Shown here: positions 45,083 through 53,995 of the stretch, piece after piece
Position numbering within the stretch: the stretch's first letter is position 1
Layout: every line of letters begins with the position of its first letter
Virus record (IMG/VR): IMGVR_UViG_3300045125_000071
Location: 124,001 to 188,000 of that record
Strand: one strand, 5' to 3'
Source: a virus
Length of the DNA stretch: 64,000 nucleotides
Translations under genes and position numbers: made by a program
Notes under the pieces: model-generated
Database searches by the model: none
The model's input: the letters and a program-made list of their open reading frames with translations, nothing else
What the model was told of the DNA's origin: nothing

Positions 45083-45919
45083 ATGAGTAACAAACTCGCA
45101 ACCACGCCCCTGAACTGGGGTGTCCGCACGGAGAGCCTGACAACGGAGTCGGGCATCGTTCTGAACGACTATGTGTCCCTTGTACGGGATGACACGAACG
45201 TTCCCTTGTCGGTGGTGTCCAGCACCTATCATCCGTTTCAGAACGAGCAGTTAATCGAATTGCTTGAGAAGGTGTCCAAACAAACGGGTGTGGGCATCCA
45301 CAAGAGCGGATATTTCGGGGATGGACAGAAGGTGTATATCCAATTAAAAACGGATGACCTTGCCATGCCCAACGACAGGGTGGAAGGCTTCGTGACGGGT
45401 ATCAACTCTTTCGATGGAAGCACATCCCTTGCTTTCGGGAATAGCACCATCACGATTTCTTGTCAGAACACCTTCTTTGCTGCCATGCGGGAACTGAAGT
45501 CCAAAATTCGTCATACAAAAAATATGATGATAAAGGTGGATGAAGTTGCAGCATCCCTTGACAAGGCACTTATCGAAGAGAAGAAGATGTTCGAGCGTAT
45601 CAAACGCATGAGCGAAGTCCGCATGACCCCGCAGGTGAAAGACCTTGTAATGAGGGCTCTTTTCGACCTTGACAGCACCCTTGACCTGTCGAAGGAGGAT
45701 GCCGTTTCCACGGTGACGCGGAACAAGATTATCAAGTACGAAATTGACCACCAAACGGAAGTCACGCAGAAGGGTGACAACCTGTGGGGTCTCTTTTCGG
45801 GTGTGACCCGTTACACCACCCACACCGCCACCAAGAATGACACGGAGTCCAAACTCTTCGGGGTCTATGCGGGAAGGGAACGCAAGATTTTCAATGAACT
45901 GGCAGCGTTCGCCAACTGA
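45083..45919 (+). CDS. DUF932 (phage/plasmid-like) protein
   Basis: 278 residues, single gene in its unit. WGVRTESLTTESGIVLNDYV, VVSSTYHPFQNEQLIELLEK, GYFGDGQKVYIQLKTDD, then TGINSFDGSTSLAFGNSTIT and SCQNTFFAAMRE. This is the classic DUF932/TIGR03299 layout. The family is widespread on phages and plasmids; biochemical role not established. Confidence 0.88.
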   Translation: MSNKLATTPLNWGVRTESLTTESGIVLNDYVSLVRDDTNVPLSVVSSTYHPFQNEQLIELLEKVSKQTGVGIHKSGYFGDGQKVYIQLKTDDLAMPNDRVEGFVTGINSFDGSTSLAFGNSTITISCQNTFFAAMRELKSKIRHTKNMMIKVDEVAASLDKALIEEKKMFERIKRMSEVRMTPQVKDLVMRALFDLDSTLDLSKEDAVSTVTRNKIIKYEIDHQTEVTQKGDNLWGLFSGVTRYTTHTATKNDTESKLFGVYAGRERKIFNELAAFAN

Positions 45920-45928
45920 CCTGAAACA

Positions 45929-45970
45929 AACCCCCATCGTTTCCACGATGGGGGTTTTTAACTTTTTTTG
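45929..45970 (+). terminator. Hairpin terminator overlapping next promoter
   Basis: ACCCCCATCG / CGATGGGGGT stem, T5. The TTTG box of the next promoter lies in the following T7G. Confidence 0.85.
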
Positions 45971-45996
45971 TATTACGTTTAATTTGATTATTTTTG
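45967..45996 (+). promoter_or_regulatory. Bacteroidota-type promoter
   Basis: TTTG 45967-45970, 18 bases, TATTTTTG 45989-45996. No inverted repeat separates it from the terminator. Confidence 0.72.
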
Positions 45997-46032
45997 CGTC
46001 GGAAATATATTTATCATTAAAACAGAAAGAAC

Positions 46033-46705
46033 ATGAATAAGAATGAATATAGCGTTCGAGCCAACAAGGTTGAACAAGAAATGAACAGGATTGCAGAATT
46101 GATGAACACGCCGAGAATTGAATTAAACGAATCCAGCCTATCCCGTGTGTGGAGGCATACAGAGGAGTATGACATCGCCACAATATCGGCGTTCAGGAAC
46201 ATGAATGTAAATTGTCTGAATTACAGCGAGAATGTCGAGGAAGGACATGAATTCACATACAAAGAGAACAAAAGAGAGGAACAGGGATTTATTGTCTGTA
46301 TTGTTGCAGAAGGGTTATGGGGTGACGAAAATCATGGGCAATTATATCGAGAACTTCAATACCGAAAGTGCGGTTGAAGTCGGTGAAGAATCTTTCTTTG
46401 TTGTGAACAAAAATTCGGATGAAGATTTCTTCCCCACGCTGATAAAACTGGCGAAGTATTTTTGTCAAGACAGCGTATTACTTAAACCAAAGGGCGAGGA
46501 TGCTTATTTGTATGGAACAAACAATTCCGAATTCCCAGGTCTGGGTAATACAATCAATTTGGGTTCGTTCAAAGGTGGTGAAGAAGCGGAATTCCATTCC
46601 CGTGTTGGCAAATCAAAAAGACCATTTTTCTTTGCGGAAGATTTCAATGTCGCAAGTCGCCATCTGATTTCAACAAAAGCAAAAAAGGTTCTATCGCAAA
46701 TCTGA
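46033..46705 (+). CDS. Conserved phage hypothetical protein (frameshifted)
   Basis: MNKNEYSVRANKVEQEMNRI and SLSRVWRHTEEYDIATISAF join, by a shift near 46275, to NRDLLSVLLQKGYGVTKIMG, ENFNTESAVEVGEESFFVVN, then CQDSVLLKPKGEDAYLYGTN and FKGGEEAEFHSRVGKSKRPF. The repaired protein (about 223 residues) has a conserved-looking set of blocks I associate with an unnamed phage family. Confidence 0.7.
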
Positions 46706-46724
46706 TATAAAATCATATCAATCA

Positions 46725-46753
46725 AAAACCCCGCAAATATGTGGGGTTTTTTT
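46725..46753 (+). terminator. Hairpin terminator
   Basis: AACCCCGCA / TGTGGGGTT stem, then T7. Confidence 0.85.
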
Positions 46754-46790
46754 ATGCTCAGTCTGGTGGAAGCCTGGCTGGCATCGATAG

Positions 46791-46838
46791 GATTTTGTCT
46801 AGTTTTGAAACTATTAAAATCTAAAACTAGACAAAATC
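46791..46838. repeat. Conserved inverted repeat, copy 18
   Basis: Arms canonical, loop 16; flanks GCTGG (46777) and CCAGC (46841) pair. Confidence 0.92.
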
Positions 46839-46889
46839 TTTCCAGCGGCGGGGGCTGGGAAAAAAAACTTCAAAAAACTTTGAAAAAAA

Positions 46890-46921
46890 TTTGGTTAATA
46901 CATATTGATTGTATAATTTTG
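46890..46921 (+). promoter_or_regulatory. Bacteroidota-type promoter
   Basis: TTTG 46890-46893, 20 bases, TAATTTTG 46914-46921. Confidence 0.8.
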
Positions 46922-46938
46922 CATTAAAACGTAAACAC

Positions 46939-47196
46939 ATGGAAAAGAAAACCAAGCACACCCTTTTGAAGGGAGAAGGCATCAACCAACACACCTTGTA
47001 TGGTGATTTCAAGGTTGAAGAGAAGGAATCGTTCAGCCGTCTGGTCGTAACCAAAAACAGCGTTCTGCGACATGAAACACCCACAGGCGAGTTCGCTGAA
47101 CACAAGCCCCTTTCGGTGGACAAAGGAAAGTGGAGCATGGGAAGGCAGGTCGAGTACAATCCCTTTGAAAACAGAATTAGTGCAGTATTTGATTAA
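46939..47196 (+). CDS. Hypothetical protein, 85 aa
   Basis: MEKKTKHTLLKGEGINQHTL, then SVDKGKWSMGRQVEYNPFEN. Basic with a conserved-looking 'MG-QVEYNPF' end. Its 3' end is overlapped for 20 bases by an antisense endonuclease-like gene, probably inserted there. Unknown. Confidence 0.7.
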   Translation: MEKKTKHTLLKGEGINQHTLYGDFKVEEKESFSRLVVTKNSVLRHETPTGEFAEHKPLSVDKGKWSMGRQVEYNPFENRISAVFD

Positions 47197-48118
47197 TGTC
47201 AAATTTTGCGTAACATTCATACCTACCATTAAATTCTTTTTTTGGTAGGTATGAATTATTCTTATTGTTGTTTTTTATCGTTACTTCAATTTCACTAATA
47301 TATTTAGCATCGCCATTAATAATTTTTAATATTTCAAAATTGTACGGCATTTTATTTTTCCCCCTAAATCTCTGTGAAATTGAATTGAAAGTTTTACCTA
47401 CTTTGAAAAATCTCTCATCATTATCCCAACATTCTAATATGTATAATTTGAATGAATCAAATTTATTTGATTTTAGACCTTTCTGTTCCCATAATCGGTA
47501 ACTCCAAACACCATAATTCATACCACATTTTTTACAACCTTTTCCATTCAAATGATTATTAGGTCGTTGGTTAAATTCCCCATGAACAGAACAAATTATT
47601 TTAACATCAGTTTTTGTATTTACATATTTTGATAATGAATAATCGTAGGTATTACCATGAACACTAATTGCTTTATCTACAAAATCTTGTGTTGTCAATT
47701 TCCCTGTTTTTCCACATTTTGGGCAACCATATCCATTTAGATGGTCGTTAGGTCGTTGGTTAAATTCCCCATGAATATGACATAATATTGTGACTTTTGT
47801 TGTTGAATTAATTATAACACATTTTGAGTAATCATATTTATCACCATGAACTTTTTTAGCTTTTTCAATAAAAATATCAGAGTATTTCGGTTTGATAGAT
47901 TTTTTTACTATTTCTTTCTTAATTTTCTCTTTTACCTTTCTTTTACTTTTATTGTATTGTTTCAATTTTTCTTTTCTTTCTGGTGATAGATTTTTATAAT
48001 AATTTTTATCATATTCCAATCTCTGTTTTTTTATTTTCTCTATATTGTTTTTCTTGTACTCCCTGGCTCTTGCCTTATATCTTTCTCTTTGTTCTTCCGT
48101 TAAGTCTAACCATTTCAT
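47177..48118 (-). CDS. Homing-endonuclease-like protein: zinc-finger repeats + GIY-YIG/T5orf172-like end
   Basis: The start MKWLDLTEEQRERYKARARE is preferred over an upstream ATG. A Lys-rich first 90 residues is followed by two copies of a repeat (KVTILCHIHGEFNQRPNDHL, GYGCPKCGK; and KIICSVHGEFNQRPNNHLNG, GCKKCG) with metal-binding Cys/His. The C-terminal YILECWDNDERFFKVGKTFN is a GIY-YIG/T5orf172-like nuclease-type core. It is AT-rich and antisense to everything around it, so it is a likely mobile insertion. Confidence 0.78.
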   Translation of the reverse strand: MKWLDLTEEQRERYKARAREYKKNNIEKIKKQRLEYDKNYYKNLSPERKEKLKQYNKSKRKVKEKIKKEIVKKSIKPKYSDIFIEKAKKVHGDKYDYSKCVIINSTTKVTILCHIHGEFNQRPNDHLNGYGCPKCGKTGKLTTQDFVDKAISVHGNTYDYSLSKYVNTKTDVKIICSVHGEFNQRPNNHLNGKGCKKCGMNYGVWSYRLWEQKGLKSNKFDSFKLYILECWDNDERFFKVGKTFNSISQRFRGKNKMPYNFEILKIINGDAKYISEIEVTIKNNNKNNSYLPKKEFNGRYECYAKFDINQILH

Positions 48119-48189
48119 ATTGCTATTTATCAATAAGTATTATCTCATAACCCAAAAATATAGTCCACAAAAAATTTTTTTGGGATTAT

Positions 48190-48221
48190 TTTGTTGTATC
48201 AAACTATTTTTGTTATATTTG
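48190..48221 (+). promoter_or_regulatory. Bacteroidota-type promoter
   Basis: TTTG 48190-48193, 20 bases, TATATTTG 48214-48221. Confidence 0.8.
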
Positions 48222-48236
48222 CATAAACAACACGCA

Positions 48237-48458
48237 ATGTATAATATTAAAAGAGAATGTTGGAATGAAAAAACATATAATGGATATGTTGATGCCCCAT
48301 ATTGGCGTATTACCTTTTCATACTATATAATTGGATTAAAAGACAATGGAGAGTTTTGGGCTATTAATGGAAAAGGTATTGATGTGAACACGCATTATGT
48401 TAAGGATATGCTAAACAGAATTATTACAGAATGTAATTTGAATATAACACTTTCTTAA
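48237..48458 (+). CDS. Hypothetical protein, 73 aa
   Basis: MYNIKRECWNEKTYNGYVDA then YYIIGLKDNGEFWAINGKGI. Aromatic small protein, AT-rich like the inserted endonuclease gene beside it. Unknown. Confidence 0.62.
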   Translation: MYNIKRECWNEKTYNGYVDAPYWRITFSYYIIGLKDNGEFWAINGKGIDVNTHYVKDMLNRIITECNLNITLS

Positions 48459-48470
48459 AAACAAAACACG

Positions 48471-48704
48471 ATGGTAAAACTTGCACAAAGAACTATCTGT
48501 CCCAATGGACATGACATATCTATTGGACTAACTGGTAACATTGGTTACGTTTCAATCACAGATACTAATTTATATCCAGATGATGATAGTAGAAGTGAGA
48601 GAAGGGATTTAAATTATCATATAATGATGATACCCTTATTGACCAGGAAAGACTTGATAGCTTTAAGAACTGCGATTGATGAAGTTTTAGAAAATTCAAA
48701 ATAA
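48471..48704 (+). CDS. Hypothetical protein, 77 aa
   Basis: MVKLAQRTICPNGHDISIGL, then IPLLTRKDLIALRTAIDEVL. Second gene of the 48.2-kb unit. Unknown. Confidence 0.62.
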   Translation: MVKLAQRTICPNGHDISIGLTGNIGYVSITDTNLYPDDDSRSERRDLNYHIMMIPLLTRKDLIALRTAIDEVLENSK

Positions 48705-48775
48705 TATATCACCATATTTTTGATAAAGTATAACAATTTTTTTCTTATATTTGTAAAACTAAAACAATAACAATC

Positions 48776-49179
48776 ATGGCTAATCCGTTAGTACATTCAA
48801 AGAGTTCAGTTAAACGCTGGGGTGGGCAAATATCCGATTACCTTCCGCTTCACGAGCTTATTGATTCACCAAAAGCTACGATGAACAACAATTCGGTAAG
48901 ATTGCTTACGCATAACACATGGTTTGCGTATCACATCATGCCCAAGATTTTCGGCTACAACATCACCAATTCGGATGGCAAGTCCGTTGATGTGGTGGAC
49001 ATCGCCATGTTGCATATTGCCGAGGATTTTCGTATGAAATTCGTTCCAACCCCCAGGATTATTTGCAGCACCTACAAGTTCAGCCGTGGATGAACAATGG
49101 GGTAAAAGTATTAGAGAGTGAAGAAGCACAAAACATTGTTAAACAATTAAATGATAAATTACATGAGCAAGAAAACTAA
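48776..49179 (+). CDS. DUF6915-like protein (frameshifted)
   Basis: MANPLVHSKSSVKRWGGQIS, DYLPLHELIDSPKATMNNNS, NTWFAYHIMPKIFGYNITNS and VDIAMLHIAEDFRMKFVPTP fit the DUF6915 pattern. The frame breaks in the C run at about 49058; the next frame gives QDYLQHLQVQPWMNNGVKVL and ends QLNDKLHEQEN, the expected 'DYL...PWM' end. TATATTTG box at 48746-48753. Function unknown. Confidence 0.75.
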
Positions 49180-49834
49180 AACAATCGAGTTCAGAATTGA
49201 AACGGAAGAACAAGCCATCCAAGAATGGAAGAAGTTAGGTATTACATCATGCGAAATGCAATTCAGTTGCGGTGGCGACAGCATGAACGACTATTCCTTT
49301 GAATTTTTCAAAAATGGTGTTGGTGTCATTGAAAGCAAAGAGTTGGATAATTTTTTCGACAACGAAGTTTTCAAAAGGGTGGAGTTTTATGAGGCTTCTG
49401 ATGGACATTACATCGGTGAGGCTGGTTCGGTTGAAATCACGTTGGTAGAAGAAGATGATGAAGAACCTTTCTTAAATTATTCCAAATCATCACAATCCGA
49501 ATGGAACGAAAGTTTCACAGAAACGATTGATGTGGAATTGACAGAAGAAGAAACCAATTTTCTGAATAGCAAGGTTCGGAGGGTTTCTGCTGATGAAAGT
49601 AACGAACCTTTTTATATCTACAAAAAGGACTGCATATTGTCCAAACGTGAAATGGAAATAAGAAATAAATTGGGTAGAAGATTGGATGAAATTGCCCAAG
49701 ACCATGACATCGAAACCGCAGTAGGTGATAAGCAAGAGTATTACCAATGGGAAATCAATACCGATGATACAGAGGTAAACAAATTGCGTGTTTCAAGGTC
49801 ATACGTTGTTTACAAGGATGATGACACTTTTTAA
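49163..49834 (+). CDS. Conserved phage hypothetical protein, 223 aa
   Basis: The start MSKKTKTIEFRIETEEQAIQ overlaps the end of the upstream gene. EMQFSCGGDSMNDYSFEFFK and VEFYEASDGHYIGEAGSVEI are blocks I have seen in an unnamed phage family (CGGDSMND...SDGHYIGE). Acidic. Role unknown. Confidence 0.72.
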   Translation: MSKKTKTIEFRIETEEQAIQEWKKLGITSCEMQFSCGGDSMNDYSFEFFKNGVGVIESKELDNFFDNEVFKRVEFYEASDGHYIGEAGSVEITLVEEDDEEPFLNYSKSSQSEWNESFTETIDVELTEEETNFLNSKVRRVSADESNEPFYIYKKDCILSKREMEIRNKLGRRLDEIAQDHDIETAVGDKQEYYQWEINTDDTEVNKLRVSRSYVVYKDDDTF

Positions 49835-49854
49835 TTCAAATAAAAACAAACAGA

Positions 49855-50541
49855 ATGGAAATTATTATTGACAACGCATCGTTTCCGTATGACATTGGTT
49901 GCCGTCTTATCAAGACGAAATACTCCGAATGTCCATTTGATGAACTCAAAGAAGTATGGGATGATATTCAACCCATAACATTCAAGGAAATCACAAAGCA
50001 TTTGGATAACATCGAGAAAAGAAGGGTCGCCATAAATTGTTTGGGCATCAACCGACTTGTGAAGGAAGTTGAACCGAAACTGCTGGACACCCAGACAATC
50101 AAGAAAACAACGGCATGGGTGAATGACGATGGCAAGTTGGAAGCGTTCAATTTTGAGGACACCTACGAACTTTACCAAGTCGAAGCCAAAAAATTGGGTC
50201 TTGAAACAACCCAAGAGAGTAGGAACTATTTTCACTATGTCCGATGCAAGGACACATCAACGGACAGGGAATATCTTTTGTGGGTGGATGCCATAGACGT
50301 TTACAGGCATAACAACAATTCACACGGATGGGTTTCAAGTAATGTGAACTATGGAACGAAAATAAACGCCATCCAAGCCATCGCATGGACAATCCAAACG
50401 GACATCAAAGAGGGTGGTATTGAGAAGATTGTTCGGCAGGGAGATTGCATCCTTATCAAAGAGAAAAGGAAGGTTGAAAGGGGGTCGGAAAGGCATCTGA
50501 CAGAGGAAGAATACAGGGAACTGCTGGTTGCTGAAAGTTGA
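49855..50541 (+). CDS. Conserved phage hypothetical protein, 228 aa
   Basis: MEIIIDNASFPYDIGCRLIK, YFHYVRCKDTSTDREYLLWV, then NAIQAIAWTIQTDIKEGGIE with KIVRQGDCILIK. The 'AIQAIAWTIQT-(IVR)QGDCIL' end is a conserved block in large-phage proteins of unknown role. Confidence 0.72.
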   Translation: MEIIIDNASFPYDIGCRLIKTKYSECPFDELKEVWDDIQPITFKEITKHLDNIEKRRVAINCLGINRLVKEVEPKLLDTQTIKKTTAWVNDDGKLEAFNFEDTYELYQVEAKKLGLETTQESRNYFHYVRCKDTSTDREYLLWVDAIDVYRHNNNSHGWVSSNVNYGTKINAIQAIAWTIQTDIKEGGIEKIVRQGDCILIKEKRKVERGSERHLTEEEYRELLVAES

Positions 50542-50561
50542 TGTTGTTGTGTGTTTTGTTT

Positions 50562-50590
50562 ATCCCCATCCGAAAGGGTGGGGATTTTTT
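50562..50590 (+). terminator. Hairpin terminator
   Basis: TCCCCATCC-GAAA-GGGTGGGGA, then T6. Confidence 0.9.
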
Positions 50591-50624
50591 GTCCTTCAGG
50601 TTTCTCCTGGCTAATTAGCGGCTG

Positions 50625-50667
50625 GATTTTGTCTAGTTTTGTGTGTGATATAAAACTAAACAAAATC
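50625..50667. repeat. Conserved inverted repeat, copy 19
   Basis: Right arm AAAACTAAACAAAATC as in copy 3; flanks CCTGG (50606) and CCAGG (50671) pair. Confidence 0.9.
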
Positions 50668-50707
50668 TTTCCAGGTTGGTTGGCTAATTCTTCAGATAAA
50701 AAAAATT

Positions 50708-50738
50708 TTTGGTTATGTAAATAAAAGTTGTATATTTG
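50708..50738 (+). promoter_or_regulatory. Bacteroidota-type promoter
   Basis: TTTG 50708-50711, 19 bases, TATATTTG 50731-50738. Confidence 0.82.
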
Positions 50739-50759
50739 CTGAAACAAAAACCAAACACA

Positions 50760-51275
50760 ATGAAAATCGAATTAAAAAACGTCAAGTTCTCCGAGTTCGC
50801 ATCCGAGGAAACCAACTGCTTCGCTGCCGACCTTTATGTGGATGGTAAGAAGGTTGGATTCTGCAAGAATGATGGTCATGGTGGTAACACCTGGGTTTAC
50901 AATTCCGATGCAAATACGCTGACCAAATTCCGTGAGGTTGAAGAATATTGCAAGACGCTTCCGCCAATTGAATTCGGTGATTTTTCAATTCCATCCAATT
51001 TGGAAAATGTTGTCGATGGTTTGTTCGAAGAGTGGTTGAAAGAGAAAGACAAAAAACGGATGCAAAAGAAGTTGGAGAAGTCCATGCTCAAAGGCATCTG
51101 CATTGAAACCGAGAATGGTTTCACGTTGGCAACATTCAAGATGGTTGGCAAGGTTGTCCCATTGGCTGATGCGTTAAAGGTTCAGCCAGTCCTCGAACAC
51201 ATCAAACAATTCTGTATTACAGAGAAGCAAAAAGGGAATAAAATTCTGAATACAAATTTGCCTTTTGAAATATAA
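50760..51275 (+). CDS. Conserved phage hypothetical protein, 171 aa
   Basis: MKIELKNVKFSEFASEETNC, FAADLYVDGKKVGFCKNDGH, GGNTWVYNSDANTLTKFREV, EEYCKTLPPIE. 'SEET-F-A-LYV-GKK-G---NDG-GG' is a recurring phage block with no known role. The rest is Lys-rich and helical. Confidence 0.75.
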   Translation: MKIELKNVKFSEFASEETNCFAADLYVDGKKVGFCKNDGHGGNTWVYNSDANTLTKFREVEEYCKTLPPIEFGDFSIPSNLENVVDGLFEEWLKEKDKKRMQKKLEKSMLKGICIETENGFTLATFKMVGKVVPLADALKVQPVLEHIKQFCITEKQKGNKILNTNLPFEI

Positions 51276-51304
51276 TTGTATTACCTTTACATAAACAATA
51301 CACT

Positions 51305-51559
51305 ATGTCATTGAAAGATGCTTTTACAACGGAATTAATTCGCGAACTCAGGAACAGGGGTGTAATCAACATCCTGTGGACGAATGAAGATATTATCGAA
51401 ACGGCAAAAAATCTTGAAGTCGAATTGACGGATGAAGAGATTGATGATGTTACCACATTGATGGAAGAAAAACATGATGCCAATTATGGTGTCAACTGGT
51501 CATTCATTGAGGAATGTATTTGGCAAGTTATTGATAACCGAAAAAAATCAAAAACATGA
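51305..51559 (+). CDS. Hypothetical helical protein, 84 aa
   Basis: MSLKDAFTTELIRELRNRGV, then NLEVELTDEEIDDVTTLMEE. The stop overlaps the next ATG. Box TACCTTTAC near 51284. Unknown. Confidence 0.65.
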   Translation: MSLKDAFTTELIRELRNRGVINILWTNEDIIETAKNLEVELTDEEIDDVTTLMEEKHDANYGVNWSFIEECIWQVIDNRKKSKT

Positions 51560-51760
51560 GCAAAAAAACATACGAAGTTTCTTTTGCAACTCTCCGTTCA
51601 GGCAGAGAATCCGCTTGAGGCAGCGAAAGAGGCCAATAGATTAGCCTTCAATGAAGGTGACACATTCATCTACGATGTTGAAGACGAAGAGACGGGCGAG
51701 AAGTTCACCGTAGATTTGTCCGAAAACGATGAGGATGCAGTTTTACCCAACAACGATTAA
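51556..51760 (+). CDS. Hypothetical protein (frameshifted)
   Basis: MSKKTYEVSFATL leads, by a shift near 51598, to VQAENPLEAAKEANRLAFNE and DTFIYDVEDEETGEKFTVDL. About 67 residues; 'A-NPLEAAKEA' is a small domain common in phage and cellular proteins of unknown role. ATGA overlap with the gene before. Confidence 0.6.
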
Positions 51761-51767
51761 ATTTCAT

Positions 51768-52166
51768 ATGAAAACAAAAATCGTAACAACACAAGCAATT
51801 CGTGAAACCGCATACGACATCGCGGAAGAAATGACTGAAATGTTGGGAACGGAATTCACGGTCACCCTTGTCGAGGGTATGCCACTTGGTGACTATTACC
51901 GCATCGAAGGAGAGATAACTGCGGAACAGTTCGAGGAAATGCCTGACATCGAGAACGAATGGCTTTTCGAGAACCCGACCAACGAATGGGTGTCGAAGTT
52001 CGGGAAACTTAGCGATACCGAATATTCCAAGACAATCAAGGATACTGTTTTCTACTACAACACCTATTTGTTTGGTGGGAGTCATTATCAGATACTAGTA
52101 AGTGGTGAAATGGGTGGCAAGTACGATGTGGAAGAACCCGAAGATATTGCGAGAATATCAAGATAA
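51768..52166 (+). CDS. Hypothetical protein, 132 aa
   Basis: MKTKIVTTQAIRETAYDIAE, GMPLGDYYRIEGEITAEQFE, then FYYNTYLFGGSHYQILVSGE. Acidic alpha/beta protein. Last gene of its unit. Unknown. Confidence 0.68.
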   Translation: MKTKIVTTQAIRETAYDIAEEMTEMLGTEFTVTLVEGMPLGDYYRIEGEITAEQFEEMPDIENEWLFENPTNEWVSKFGKLSDTEYSKTIKDTVFYYNTYLFGGSHYQILVSGEMGGKYDVEEPEDIARISR

Positions 52167-52186
52167 TTTGTGTTTTGTGTTTTGTG

Positions 52187-52217
52187 CTCCCCCGCTGTTT
52201 TTACGGCGGGGGTTTTT
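52187..52217 (+). terminator. Hairpin terminator
   Basis: CCCCCGCTGT / ACGGCGGGGG stem, then T5. Confidence 0.85.
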
Positions 52218-52251
52218 GTTCCCGCTGTACGCCCGCCGAGCCAACTGTTCG

Positions 52252-52298
52252 GATTTTGTCTAGTTTTAAAATCGCGTATGACAAAACTAGACAAAATC
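52252..52298. repeat. Conserved inverted repeat, copy 20
   Basis: Arms canonical; the loop and inner arm (AAAATCGCGTATGACAAAAC) almost match copy 22. Confidence 0.92.
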
Positions 52299-52326
52299 TT
52301 TTCAGGGACACCAGGCCCAAAAATTT

Positions 52327-52358
52327 TTTGGTATATCAGAAATAATGTATTACCTTTG
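52327..52358 (+). promoter_or_regulatory. Bacteroidota-type promoter
   Basis: TTTG 52327-52330, 20 bases, TACCTTTG 52351-52358. Confidence 0.8.
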
Positions 52359-52378
52359 TGTTCTAAAACACACACATC

Positions 52379-52681
52379 ATGCAAGACGAAAAAACAGTTG
52401 AAATCGTTAATCAGATTACCAATTATGTGAATACCTTTTCCAGAAGGGATGATTTCAATAAGGTAATGTCCACGGAACATCGCACTCTGCAACAATCTTT
52501 CACACGTTTGTGCCTGAAATGGTTGGAACACGTTGCTCAAGATGAATATAAGACAGACCCACGGAATGAAGCCAGCAAGAGTACTGCAAAAGAATTGATA
52601 TCAAAGTTCAGAGAAGAGAAAGGATTTTTACCGTCAGAATTTTTACCTTTGTGTAAAAAATATTTGGTGAACAAAAAATAA
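52379..52681 (+). CDS. Hypothetical protein, 100 aa
   Basis: MQDEKTVEIVNQITNYVNTF, then HRTLQQSFTRLCLKWLEHVA. The second block resembles a phage pattern 'HRTLQQ-F-R-C--WLEH'. Helical. Unknown. Confidence 0.68.
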   Translation: MQDEKTVEIVNQITNYVNTFSRRDDFNKVMSTEHRTLQQSFTRLCLKWLEHVAQDEYKTDPRNEASKSTAKELISKFREEKGFLPSEFLPLCKKYLVNKK

Positions 52682-52712
52682 CTTTATACTTTTACATTCT
52701 AAAACATACACA

Positions 52713-52988
52713 ATGACAAATTTGGAAAATTACGATTTTGAAATGTTTTCCCCTGCTGGGAACAAAGCCTGTCAAAGTCTTGTAAAGAAGGTATTCAGGA
52801 AGATTGAAGGCAAGACAAGGCTTACCGAAGATGATGTCTATAAACACATCAGAGAAGGTATTAAGAAGGTTAAGGAAAAACATTCTGAAGTGTATGACAG
52901 CGAACCAGGTTGGCACATCCAAGAATGGGTGAATAAGAAACTGAAAGAGGTTGGCTATGGCTTCGAGGTATCAAGGTACGATTTCTAA
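52713..52988 (+). CDS. Hypothetical protein, 91 aa
   Basis: MTNLENYDFEMFSPAGNKAC, then TRLTEDDVYKHIREGIKKVK and HSEVYDSEPGWHIQEWVNKK. Basic helical. Unknown. Confidence 0.66.
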   Translation: MTNLENYDFEMFSPAGNKACQSLVKKVFRKIEGKTRLTEDDVYKHIREGIKKVKEKHSEVYDSEPGWHIQEWVNKKLKEVGYGFEVSRYDF

Positions 52989-53012
52989 TAAACAAAACAA
53001 AAACCTACAACT

Positions 53013-53585
53013 ATGGGATTGGATATGTATCTGAACAAGCGCACCTACGTTAAGAACTGGTCGCACATGGATAAGAGTGAATTGCACACGGTGACCATCA
53101 AAATGGGTGGTAAGAAAAGGGCTGACATTAAGCCCGAACGCGTGTCTTACATTATCGAGGAGGTCGCCTATTGGCGCAAATTCAACGCTCTGCATGGGTG
53201 GTTTGTCACCAATGTTGCCGATGGTGTTGACGACTGCAAGGAGGTCTATGTTTCTCATGAAAATTTGATGGAGTTACATGAGACCCTTCTGAAAGTTCAG
53301 GAAATCCTGAACGCTGCGCCCACCGTACAAAGGGAGGTCTCAAACGGGTGGCAAACGGATGGAAATGGCGGGATAAAGGAAACCACGGCTATGATACTTG
53401 TTTACGATTGTGAGGAAGAAATCAATGAGGTGTTACCGCCGACCCCAGGTTTTTTCTTTGGAAGCCAAGAAATCGATGGATGGTTCAAACAGAATGTTGA
53501 CGAAACGGTTACCGTAATCGGTGACATTCTGAAAGAAATCGAATTCGGTTATTCATCAGATTATTATTACGAGGCATCGTGGTAA
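53013..53585 (+). CDS. MGLDMY-family phage protein
   Basis: 190 residues: MGLDMYLNKRTYVKNWSHMD, IEEVAYWRKFNALHGWFVTN, then EVLPPTPGFFFGSQEIDGWF and QNVDETVTVIGDIL. The full-length form of the family, with a shorter relative at 30124. Common in phages, function unknown. Confidence 0.85.
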   Translation: MGLDMYLNKRTYVKNWSHMDKSELHTVTIKMGGKKRADIKPERVSYIIEEVAYWRKFNALHGWFVTNVADGVDDCKEVYVSHENLMELHETLLKVQEILNAAPTVQREVSNGWQTDGNGGIKETTAMILVYDCEEEINEVLPPTPGFFFGSQEIDGWFKQNVDETVTVIGDILKEIEFGYSSDYYYEASW

Positions 53586-53587
53586 AC

Positions 53588-53613
53588 GGTGGGGAGCAAT
53601 CCCCACCTTTTTT
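53588..53613 (+). terminator. Hairpin terminator
   Basis: GGTGGGG-AGCAAT-CCCCACC, then T6. No inverted repeat follows; the next gene starts 23 bases on. Confidence 0.82.
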
Positions 53614-53635
53614 CATTTCATAAAACTTAAAACAC

Positions 53636-53983
53636 ATGAAAACATTGAACGAACTGAAAGAACAATTGCAAGAGGATATTATCACCTATCTTGATGACAT
53701 CGTGGCTGAAGATGAGGTAACCGAATTGTGTCAAAAAGTGGTAAACAGGGTTAACGAACTAAAACATAATATTCAAACAGAATACAGAGTATATTGTATT
53801 GACATGGATGATGATGAATTATATGCCGAAGATTTCGACGGTGTATGGGATTTGTCAGACGAAAAATTCATTGAACACGCTGAAAGGCAAGGTCTTGTAT
53901 GGTCTCTGGAAGGTTTCCAAGAAGCGTTCAATCAGGACGGTGTATCCGATACATGGATTATGCGTATTATCAAACATTCATAA
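53636..53983 (+). CDS. Hypothetical acidic protein, 115 aa
   Basis: MKTLNELKEQLQEDIITYLD, then CIDMDDDELYAEDFDGVWDL and an end DGVSDTWIMRIIKHS. Strongly acidic. Unknown. Confidence 0.66.
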   Translation: MKTLNELKEQLQEDIITYLDDIVAEDEVTELCQKVVNRVNELKHNIQTEYRVYCIDMDDDELYAEDFDGVWDLSDEKFIEHAERQGLVWSLEGFQEAFNQDGVSDTWIMRIIKHS

Positions 53984-53995
53984 ATTCAAACAAAT

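Noticed and set aside
45344-46183. Minus-strand 279-codon open frame
   Set aside because: It is antisense to the clear DUF932 gene and the next gene; its product has no recognisable domain.
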